Shown one piece after another: positions 5,854-11,272 of a stretch of 14,923 nt of DNA (within the stretch, counting starts at the first letter, position 1; every line of letters starts with the position of its first letter). Under the pieces are notes generated by a model that was not told the DNA's origin, made no database searches, and saw only the letters and a program-made list of their open reading frames with translations. The DNA is from JACRJW01 sp964359095 (GTDB lineage: Bacteria > Patescibacteriota > Patescibacteriia > UBA9934 > GWF2-40-263). The stretch covers positions 1-14,923 of the forward strand of contig CAYHRJ010000026.1 of assembly GCA_964359095.1 (NCBI GenBank), given 5' to 3'. Position numbers and translations under genes: made by a program.

Positions 5854-6936
5854 ATGAATCAGAGACAAAGCCAGATCAGCAATATTCCCGAATCTGTTTG
5901 GTCACTCATCAACCAAATCGACCATCTGAAAGGTCAATGGATTGGTGGAGCGAAACTCAACCCACAGGCACTTGGTCGCTTGAAGCGGTTTGTTTTGGTG
6001 ACCTCGACCGGGGCATCGACACGCATCGAAGGATCAAAGTTGTCCGACGAAGATGTTGAGAAGTTCATGCGTGGATTGTCTCTCCAAAAGTTCACCGACC
6101 GCGATAAGCAGGAAGTGCAGAGCTACTTTGAGTTGCTCGAAAATGTTTTTACCTCCTGGAAGCACATTCCTTTTACGGAAGGCATTATCAAACAGCTGCA
6201 TCGAGAATTGTTGAAGTACGTAGAGAAGGATGAACGTCATCGCGGCGAGTACAAGAAGATGGAAAATTCAGTGGAGATGTTCGACGAGTCAGGTAAGTCC
6301 GTCGGTGTCATCTTCGAAACGACTCCCGCCTATCTCACGCCGAAGCGTATGGTGGAGCTTGTTGAACGGACCGCGGACGCACTATCCGCCAAAGGCGGAT
6401 CCGCCTTTGGCGGAAAGCGACAAGAAGTTCATCCCCTGATCATCATCGGAAACTTCCTTGTAGAGTTTCTTGCGATCCATCCATTCCAGGACGGCAATGG
6501 ACGTCTTTCACGCGTCCTCACGAATTTGCTTTTGCTGAAAGCGGGATACGAATATGTGCCGTACGTTTCGCACGAAAAATTGGTCGAGGATAATAAGACG
6601 GATTACTACGTTGCTCTGCGTAAGAGTCAAACATCACTTGAAACCGGGCACGAGAATATCACGTCTTGGTTGGAATTTTTCTTAACTGTTTCGCTTGAAC
6701 AGGCACGACAGGCCATTGAGTTACTGTCACACGAAAATATTGAAAAGATTCTCTCGCCAAAGCAGATCGCTGTATGGCGATACGTTGAAACGGTCGATGA
6801 GGCAACCGCAGGTGACATCGCCAAAGCAACTGGCGTTTTACGTCCAACTGTCTCGCAGGCAATTGACGTTCTGCTTCGCTTGAAGAAAATCGAACGTGTT
6901 GGCCAAGGACGGACGACCCGGTATCGAAAAGTGTAA
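5854..6936 (+). CDS. Fic family protein with C-terminal winged helix (360 aa)
   Basis: Fic-domain enzyme, predicted to transfer AMP (or another nucleotide moiety) to a target protein. The complete active-site motif HPFQDGNGRLSR is at residues 209-220, with catalytic His209. An N-terminal inhibitory motif of the SxxxEG type is present (Ser55, Glu59, Gly60), so the protein probably belongs to the self-inhibited class with an N-terminal Fic_N region. Residues 297-360 form a winged helix-turn-helix (SPKQIAVWRYVE, then GDIAKATGVLRPTVSQAIDVL and a basic end), suggesting DNA binding or autoregulation. Residues 178-187 (SAKGGSAFGG) are encoded by a perfect 30-base palindrome just before the active site. 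It is a single-gene unit with its own promoter and terminator. Target unknown. Confidence 0.92.
   Translation: MNQRQSQISNIPESVWSLINQIDHLKGQWIGGAKLNPQALGRLKRFVLVTSTGASTRIEGSKLSDEDVEKFMRGLSLQKFTDRDKQEVQSYFELLENVFTSWKHIPFTEGIIKQLHRELLKYVEKDERHRGEYKKMENSVEMFDESGKSVGVIFETTPAYLTPKRMVELVERTADALSAKGGSAFGGKRQEVHPLIIIGNFLVEFLAIHPFQDGNGRLSRVLTNLLLLKAGYEYVPYVSHEKLVEDNKTDYYVALRKSQTSLETGHENITSWLEFFLTVSLEQARQAIELLSHENIEKILSPKQIAVWRYVETVDEATAGDIAKATGVLRPTVSQAIDVLLRLKKIERVGQGRTTRYRKV
6385..6414. repeat. Perfect 30-bp palindrome inside the Fic gene
   Basis: Two 15-base units TCCGCCAAAGGCGGA and TCCGCCTTTGGCGGA lie back to back and are reverse complements, each itself nearly palindromic. The length is a multiple of three and the frame stays open, adding ten small, mostly Gly/Ala/Ser residues in a loop before the Fic motif. 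Confidence 0.9.
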
Positions 6937-7360
6937 AAGCAAAATGACTCCGAAAAGGAGTCATTTTGACATGAGGACAATACCCTATGGGTCGCCCCGC
7001 CGCCTTCAGTATACGGGTTGCACAATACGTCATTCGCGAATGACGTGTCGTGATAAGAAATTGTCCTGGCGGTGTCTGTTTGAAAATATCCGAACGGAAC
7101 TCTCTGGGCCCAGCCTGCGTTGAAACTTCGGCGGGCAGGTCGACGGGCGCTCCTTCGTTTTCTAGCTCAAATTGAGTAGGATGATAATGTCCAAAATATT
7201 CTCCGTCGAGAATGGTACTACCATTTCTTACTTTACCGCCTATACCAACCGAGATAAGATTATCGCCGTTCCTTACAACCGAAATCTCGAAAGAGGGATT
7301 ATCTTGAGAAAACATTTCCAAAATTGCCTGCAACTCATCGGGTAAAAAAGCCTCCTTCAT
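6659..7360 (-). CDS. Hypothetical protein; only the first ~105 residues look genuine
   Basis: The frame starts at an ATG at 7358-7360 and stays open to 6659, but its second half runs through the Fic terminator and 278 bases antisense to the Fic gene, which is almost certainly not coding. The first part (MKEAFLPDELQAILEMFSQD, later DGEYFGHYHPTQFELENEG, LITTRHSRMT near residue 110) has protein-like composition with a His-rich HYHP motif, but I recognise no family. A short palindrome (7114-7139) encodes LPAEVSTQAG in its middle, and a 20-base palindrome (7027-7046) sits where the genuine part seems to end. It may be a 3'-truncated gene that lost its own stop codon. The start overlaps the remnant homing endonuclease on the other strand. 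Confidence 0.35.
   Translation of the reverse strand: MKEAFLPDELQAILEMFSQDNPSFEISVVRNGDNLISVGIGGKVRNGSTILDGEYFGHYHPTQFELENEGAPVDLPAEVSTQAGPREFRSDIFKQTPPGQFLITTRHSRMTYCATRILKAAGRPIGYCPHVKMTPFRSHFAFTLFDTGSSVLGQHVRFSSSEAERQLPARQLDVKRQLLWRCHLRLPHRPFQRIAIQRSALARESFQYFRVTVTQWPVVPVQAKQLRKIPTKT
6941..6967. terminator. Terminator after the Fic gene
   Basis: AAAATGACTCC (6941-6951) pairs with GGAGTCATTTT (6957-6967) around GAAAA, an 11-bp perfect stem with A/T ends, five bases after the Fic stop codon. It could act in both directions, although a minus-strand frame reads through it. Confidence 0.75.
7027..7046. repeat. Perfect 20-bp palindrome
   Basis: ACGTCATTCGCGAATGACGT reads the same on both strands. 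It lies between the Fic terminator and the hypothetical minus-strand gene, close to where that gene's protein-like sequence fades, and may be a mobile palindromic unit or a binding site for a dimeric protein. Confidence 0.7.
7114..7139. repeat. Palindromic repeat-like segment in the hypothetical ORF
   Basis: CCTGC (7114-7118) pairs with GCAGG (7135-7139), and the segment read on the minus strand contains CCTGCCCGCCGAAG, the same shape as the CCTGCCCGCCGTAG segment near 9757-9769. The two are probably one repeat family. Here it would encode about nine residues. Confidence 0.45.
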
Positions 7361-7748
7361 AAAGATTGGTATGCCAATCGGGAATAAAATTGATCATGGG
7401 CTTGCGATCCCCAGTTGGGTGCTGTGTTCGTTGGTGTAAAAAAGAGCTTTTATTCGTGGTCTTTTTGATACGGACGGATGTATTTTTCTTGACAGACACC
7501 TGATAAAGCATAAACTTTACCAGCACATAGGATGGACGATAACCAGTATATCGCCCCACTTCCGTGAGCAAATTGTTCAGGCGATGCGCGACATTGGTTT
7601 TCAGCCATCGTATCGACCAAGTCAGCACTCTGTTTTTCTCAGAAGGCAAACAGATGTTCATCGTTATTTTGTTGAAGTCGGATCAAGTAACAACAAACAC
7701 CTGAAGCGTTACCGTTCTTTTCGAAAAAAGTCACGGAGAGGTGCGTGA
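7308..7748 (+). pseudogene. C-terminal half of a LAGLIDADG homing endonuclease, interrupted
   Basis: In the plus frame starting at 7308 the translation contains IGMPIGNKIDHGLAIPSW, then a TAA at 7437-7439, then RAFIRGLFDTDGCIFLDRH, a clear second LAGLIDADG motif, followed by DIGFQPSY, VFLRRQTDVHRYF, VEVGSSNNKHLKRYRSF and a TGA at 7746-7748. This order (GNK, IPSW, RGLFDTDG, F.R.., VGSSN.KHL.R) matches the C-terminal half of LAGLIDADG_3-type endonucleases, DNA-cutting enzymes of mobile introns. The N-terminal half with the first LAGLIDADG helix is not found; a TGA at 7305 closes the frame upstream. It is therefore probably a dead remnant. The only internal ATG in the second part is at 7584. The 3' end overlaps the tRNA-Ser gene by 14 bases. 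Confidence 0.72.
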
Positions 7749-7825
7749 GATGGCTGAAACGACAGGTCTCGAAAACCTGTATGCCCGCAAGGGCATCGAG
7801 GGTTCGAATCCCTCCCTCTCCGCCA
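7735..7825 (+). tRNA. tRNA-Ser (anticodon CGA), CCA encoded
   Basis: Acceptor stem GGAGAGG (7735-7741) pairs with CCTCTCC (7815-7821), G discriminator at 7822 and a genomic CCA at 7823-7825. The anticodon stem CAGGT/ACCTG encloses the loop CTCGAAA, anticodon CGA at 7770-7772. The long variable arm GCCC-GCAA-GGGC is typical of class II tRNAs (Ser), and the T arm GAGGG-TTCGAAT-CCCTC is perfect. It reads UCG Ser codons. A terminator follows at once. Confidence 0.95.
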
Positions 7826-7827
7826 TC

Positions 7828-7859
7828 AAAAATACGAACGATTATTGGTTCGTATTTTT
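7828..7859. terminator. Bidirectional terminator after tRNA-Ser
   Basis: AAAAATACGAAC (7828-7839) pairs with GTTCGTATTTTT (7848-7859), a 12-bp perfect stem with a T-run on each strand. It ends tRNA-Ser transcription and that of the convergent minus-strand gene, whose stop codon (7842-7844) lies in the loop. Confidence 0.85.
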
Positions 7860-8483
7860 GGTTAGGATCGATTTTGCAATCTCGATCATCTCGCCTACCG
7901 TCACATGGTCGCCGTCAGTTGAGATAGAGATGAGTAGGCCGCCGTATTCAAATAGAAGTTGGTTTGTGATCTCGCATTTGTTTGGGAGGTCGTCGTCGTA
8001 GTCGATGCATCTGGGTGATTCGTCGCGCGTGAGAAGGGTTGCAGAGGTTGTCTCGTTTAGGATCACTTCCTCACGCGGATAGAGAGAGAACATCGCGAGT
8101 TGGTCTTGGAGCGATCGATTTGGAAGATAGTCGATCTCGACGAAGCGCCAGTCGTCACGGACGTAAATAAGAGAGACCGTGTCTGTTGGAAAGACGTCGT
8201 TGATTTCAGTGTAGACGCCGATCGTGAACAGCTCAGCGCCGAATGTGTTTGTTGGTGACGTGATCGTCATGACCGAAGTGTCTGCGAGTTGATCGAGTGT
8301 CGAAAGGTGCACAAGACCTGGAGCAGAGGCGAGGAGTGATCGCGCGGGAGCAACCGTCGTGTCTATGAGTTTCAATACCACCGTACTTCCTAGAATCGCA
8401 ATCACAAGAAACATCACCCAACGTGTGCGTTCAGGGCGTGGTTCATCAGTTTTTTTTCTGTGCAGGAGGCGTGTGAGGAGCAT
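7842..8483 (-). CDS. Hypothetical one-helix membrane protein (213 aa)
   Basis: Not recognised. A basic N-terminus (LLHRKKTDEPRPERTRW) is followed by one hydrophobic helix (VMFLVIAILGSTVVLKLI, roughly residues 23-40), leaving about 170 residues most likely outside the membrane. The outer part is rich in Thr, Asp and Leu, contains a Cys pair (CIDYDDDLPNKC) that could form a disulfide, and has predicted-looking strands (LISISTDGDHVTVGEM). Start taken at the ATG at 8481-8483; a TTG at 8499-8501 is an alternative. Either way it overlaps the end of the O-antigen-ligase-like gene, so it is co-translated with it and likely works in the same surface-glycan process. It is the last gene of that operon. 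Confidence 0.65.
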   Translation of the reverse strand: MLLTRLLHRKKTDEPRPERTRWVMFLVIAILGSTVVLKLIDTTVAPARSLLASAPGLVHLSTLDQLADTSVMTITSPTNTFGAELFTIGVYTEINDVFPTDTVSLIYVRDDWRFVEIDYLPNRSLQDQLAMFSLYPREEVILNETTSATLLTRDESPRCIDYDDDLPNKCEITNQLLFEYGGLLISISTDGDHVTVGEMIEIAKSILTKNTNQ

Positions 8484-9732
8484 AAGTAAAAATAATCGCA
8501 AGCAAAATCCATGTCAGGATCGCGAGGTCGTTTTTGAAGTAAGGGACGTCGACGAGGCCGTGGATGGTTGTTGTGAGCAGAGCGAGGAAGGGAATCGGCA
8601 ACATGTCATTGCGAGGAGTTAGACGACGAAGCAATCCCTGTCCCGAGATTGCTTCGGTCGCATGGCTCCCTCGCAATGACAGAAGAACTTGATACGCAAG
8701 CAGCCCAAACGCAATCACCCCAAGTAGTCCCAACTCGACCCAGATGTTCAAGAGGATGTTATGCGGGTACTGGAAGATTTCGATGTGGGTGGCTTGGTGG
8801 TAAGGCTCAAAAACAGTTGGGTACCCAGAGAGGCCGGCGCCGAGGAACCAGTGGTCTTGTAGCATATCGACTGTCTCGCTCCACTGAGTGAGGCGCACTT
8901 GGCCGGAGTAGTCTTGGAGCGTGAGTTTTTCGATGACGAACCCACGCCAAGGGGAGACCGCAATTGCGACGATCATCGCAAAGACGGCTATGATCGTTTT
9001 GATCCTCAGGCGCCTGTTTGTGAGTCCAGCGATGATGAGTGTGGCGACCACGGCCACGATCGCGGCCTCGGATTGTGCGAGGATGATCGCGACAAAAGAG
9101 AGAGCGGTCGTGGTGATCCAGAATTTTTTATCTTGTCTCCATGACAGAATACCAATACTCACAACTGGTCCTAAAAATAATCCAAGCGCATTGGGATAAT
9201 CAAACACACTCGTGACGCGTCGCTCGATATCCCATGGGATTGGAATGCCCTGTCCGGTGAGCCACTGTGCGATGGCAACGAGAGAGAGAACAAGGGCTGT
9301 GACTCCGAGTGACTTGAAGATATCTGATGCATTGACCTTTTCAAATCGAATAATGAAGAACAGCAAGATCGGTTCCAAGAAGTATGCCTTCCAAACTCCC
9401 AGAGCGGTAGTCATGTCGGGGGCGACAAAGATCGAAATGATCGCAGCGATTAGAAGTAGAAGAACCGGTAGGAAGGTAGCCGCAGGCTTCAGCCTGCGTT
9501 CGGTCGCGGGATTCGTCGCAGGCTGAAGCCTGCGGCTACCGAGAAATTTGACCGTCCAGACCACAAGAAACGTCACGACAAAGAGCTCGAGCAAAGTCGT
9601 GGGGATGCCAAAGATTTCTGTGCGCAATAGATAACTCGGGAGCACAGCGATGAGTAGCAAGAGACTTGCGCGAAGATTTCGCCACGCGATGAGGGCAAAG
9701 GCAGCTGTGAAGATGAGGTAGATTGGGAGCAT
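8446..9732 (-). CDS. O-antigen ligase/polymerase family membrane protein (428 aa)
   Basis: Polytopic membrane protein with about 10-12 hydrophobic helices and the Wzy_C/WaaL-type hallmark in a large outer loop near residues 320-345 (FQYPHNILLNIWVELGLLG), where the HN..L.....E.G.LG pattern is conserved in ligases and polymerases that transfer lipid-linked glycans. It follows the flippase gene by 39 bases, a natural pairing: flip the glycan carrier, then polymerise or attach. Two palindromic repeat elements lie inside the frame: residues about 65-86 (RRLQPATNPATERRLKPAAT) after the second helix, and about 26 residues near residue 351-376 (RGSHATEAIS...LLRRLTPRND) between late helices. Both look like insertions into loops. 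Exact substrate unknown. Confidence 0.82.
   Translation of the reverse strand: MLPIYLIFTAAFALIAWRNLRASLLLLIAVLPSYLLRTEIFGIPTTLLELFVVTFLVVWTVKFLGSRRLQPATNPATERRLKPAATFLPVLLLLIAAIISIFVAPDMTTALGVWKAYFLEPILLFFIIRFEKVNASDIFKSLGVTALVLSLVAIAQWLTGQGIPIPWDIERRVTSVFDYPNALGLFLGPVVSIGILSWRQDKKFWITTTALSFVAIILAQSEAAIVAVVATLIIAGLTNRRLRIKTIIAVFAMIVAIAVSPWRGFVIEKLTLQDYSGQVRLTQWSETVDMLQDHWFLGAGLSGYPTVFEPYHQATHIEIFQYPHNILLNIWVELGLLGVIAFGLLAYQVLLSLRGSHATEAISGQGLLRRLTPRNDMLPIPFLALLTTTIHGLVDVPYFKNDLAILTWILLAIIFTYAPHTPPAQKKN
8604..8681. repeat. 78-bp palindromic element (GTCATTGCGAGGAG family) inside the ligase gene
   Basis: Outer arms TGTCATTGCGAGGAG (8604-8618) and CTCCCTCGCAATGACA (8666-8681) are reverse complements with one extra base. 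Inner arms GAAGCAATC (8628-8636) and GATTGCTTC (8647-8655) pair perfectly. Length 78 is a multiple of three and the frame stays open. Related copies lie at 13196-13229 (half) and 13554-13626. The core sequence is a dispersed repeat known from many bacterial genomes. Confidence 0.85.
9475..9540. repeat. Perfect 24-bp inverted repeat inside the ligase gene
   Basis: GGTAGCCGCAGGCTTCAGCC plus TGCG (9475-9498) is exactly reverse-complemented at 9517-9540, with an 18-base spacer. Each arm contains its own palindrome GCAGGCTTCAGCCTGC, so the element is palindromic at two scales. Total 66 bases, multiple of three. It shares the AGGCTTCAGCCT core with the copy at 11793-11812. Confidence 0.9.
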
Positions 9733-9745
9733 AGTCTTTGGCAGT

Positions 9746-9793
9746 CCCAGGCTTTCCTGCCCGCCGTAGCTTTAGCGGAGGTGGGAGCCTGGG
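9746..9793. repeat. Palindromic element at the flippase 3' end
   Basis: CCCAGGCT (9746-9753) pairs with AGCCTGGG (9786-9793), enclosing a second stem CCGC (9761-9764)/GCGG (9775-9778). It spans the junction between the flippase and ligase genes and contains the flippase stop codon (9772-9774). Confidence 0.75.
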
Positions 9794-11205
9794 TGCGGCA
9801 GAAGCGATTTGATTTCTTTGATCGTGACAGCGTGCAGAGCGAGCAGCATCGCGGCGTAGACGGATGCTCCTACGATGAGATCGATCACAACGTGACTCTC
9901 CGGGAGCGCACGAAGGGCGAGATACATCACTCCACCTGCGATGAGGGACTTGAGTGTGACAGTGAGGTTGGGAAGTGATCCGGTGACGCGATGGACGACC
10001 GTAAACGTAATGAGAGCGATCAGGCTCTCGGAGACAAGTGTTACCAGGACTGCCCCCCACATTCCGTAGTCTGGAACAAGCCAAAGATAGCCAACAATCG
10101 AGATGATCGCCACAGCAATGTAGCCCCAAATCATGATGCGTTGACGGTTGATGGCTACGATCAGGTGTCCATAGAGTGCGCCGAGAAAGACACCGATGAG
10201 CGCTAAGACGAGAAGTTCAAGAACAGGACCGGCAGGAGCAAATTCTTCCCCAGCGATGAGGATTGTCAGTTCGGTAGAAACGAGTTGTGCACCGATGACG
10301 ACAGGGATTACAGCCATGGCAAATACATCAAAGGTTTTGCCGACTCGCGTGCGAAATTCTTCTTTTCGTCCAGTGCTCCAGCTCGCAACAAGACTCGGCA
10401 GCACGAGCCCCATGAACATCACAGGCAACACGGTCATAACTTCGATGATGCGGTAGCTCATGCCGTAGAGTCCGACCTCAGATGAATCGCGGAAGTAGGC
10501 GAGAAAGAGAATGTCACCTTTTAAGTAGATCAGGTTAAAGATAATGGAAACGGCAATCGGCCATGACCGCGCGATGATTTCTTTCCACGACTTCCATTCA
10601 AATAGTGGATGGACATGCACAAACGGTCGTGCGAAGCGAATCATGAGCAGCAGCCAGACGAAGTTTGCGACAACACTTGCGATCATCATGGTTACAACCG
10701 TTGGTGTAGTGATGGCGAAGATGATGATCAGTAGAAGCAGAACTCCACGATTCACAAGTTCCGCGATCGCGGCGCGCCACATGGACTCGTGACGCTGAAA
10801 AACTCCCAGCAACATCGTCGCACCTCCCATGAGAAAATACCCAAGCGCTCCCACCAGCACGGCTTGCTTGACCACGTCCGACCATGGAAACAGCAGAACT
10901 GTAAGTGGAGCCAGTGAGAATAGAATAAATCCTGAAAGCAAACGCAGACCGAAAAAGTTACCAACGACGCGCTTCTCGTCCACGCCAGCTTCCGAGATCA
11001 TTACGATTAAGGTAAGCGTGAGACCAAAATCCACTACCGTAGCAAACATCTGCAAGAAGGTCGTTGCTGTTGTGAACTCACCAAAAGCATACGTGCCCAG
11101 AGCACGAGTGATGATTGCGACCGTTATGAGTCCAATCAAAACAGACAGGACTTTCCCAACGAGTTGGATCGAAAAGTTATGTGCGAGAGACTTTCCAGTA
11201 GCCAT
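9772..11205 (-). CDS. Wzx-like polysaccharide flippase (MOP superfamily, 477 aa)
   Basis: Polytopic membrane protein with about 12-14 helices, typical of lipid-linked oligosaccharide flippases. The N-terminus (NFSIQLVGKVLSVLIGLITV, then ITRALGTYAFGEFTTATTFL and FGLTLTLIVMISE) follows the Wzx/RfbX/MurJ-like pattern in which the first helix precedes an R-x-LG-x-x-x-FG motif. Helices alternate with short basic loops across the rest. I prefer the ATG at 11203-11205; an ATG at 11242-11244 would add 13 unlikely residues. The last ten residues (LLPHPGSHLR) and the stop codon lie within a palindromic repeat, so the native C-terminus may have been replaced. First gene of the minus-strand glycan operon. 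Confidence 0.85.
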   Translation of the reverse strand: MATGKSLAHNFSIQLVGKVLSVLIGLITVAIITRALGTYAFGEFTTATTFLQMFATVVDFGLTLTLIVMISEAGVDEKRVVGNFFGLRLLSGFILFSLAPLTVLLFPWSDVVKQAVLVGALGYFLMGGATMLLGVFQRHESMWRAAIAELVNRGVLLLLIIIFAITTPTVVTMMIASVVANFVWLLLMIRFARPFVHVHPLFEWKSWKEIIARSWPIAVSIIFNLIYLKGDILFLAYFRDSSEVGLYGMSYRIIEVMTVLPVMFMGLVLPSLVASWSTGRKEEFRTRVGKTFDVFAMAVIPVVIGAQLVSTELTILIAGEEFAPAGPVLELLVLALIGVFLGALYGHLIVAINRQRIMIWGYIAVAIISIVGYLWLVPDYGMWGAVLVTLVSESLIALITFTVVHRVTGSLPNLTVTLKSLIAGGVMYLALRALPESHVVIDLIVGASVYAAMLLALHAVTIKEIKSLLPHPGSHLR

Positions 11206-11232
11206 ACATGCGTCAAGTGTAGCACAAGCGTT

Positions 11233-11261
11233 TTGACGATCCATTCAAAAAATGATATCCT
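11233..11261 (+). promoter_or_regulatory. Promoter of the SpoIID/GIY-YIG/carboxypeptidase operon
   Basis: TTGACG (11233-11238) and TATCCT (11256-11261) are 17 bases apart. Transcription would begin near 11268, only a few bases before the ATG at 11273, suggesting a nearly leaderless mRNA and arguing against the upstream ATG at 11252. The same 67-base gap must also hold the divergent flippase promoter, where a TGCTACACT extended -10 (11217-11225, minus strand) is a weak candidate. Confidence 0.5.
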
Positions 11262-11272
11262 ATGTGTGTCCT

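Noticed and set aside
6627..7025. 132-residue minus-strand frame over the Fic 3' end
   Set aside because: Mostly antisense to the Fic winged-helix region and passes through its terminator; no protein-like features.
7437..7439. TAA in the endonuclease frame as a recoded codon
   Set aside because: All other genes in the window use TAA, TAG and TGA as ordinary stops, and the frame also lacks an N-terminal half, so simple decay is the better explanation.
7335..7661. 108-residue minus-strand frame upstream of the hypothetical gene
   Set aside because: It is antisense to the LAGLIDADG remnant, whose plus-strand translation has clear family motifs; the minus frame shows none.
9475..9540. CRISPR array or transposon ends
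   Set aside because: The repeats are inverted, not direct and regularly spaced, there are no spacers in series, and no transposase gene lies in the window.
9536..10129. 197-residue minus-strand frame
   Set aside because: Out-of-frame overlap with the flippase and ligase genes, with low-quality Arg/Ser/Cys/His-rich composition.
10829..11236. 135-residue plus-strand frame
   Set aside because: Antisense to the flippase N-terminal half, Ser/Thr/Pro-rich shadow composition, no start signals.
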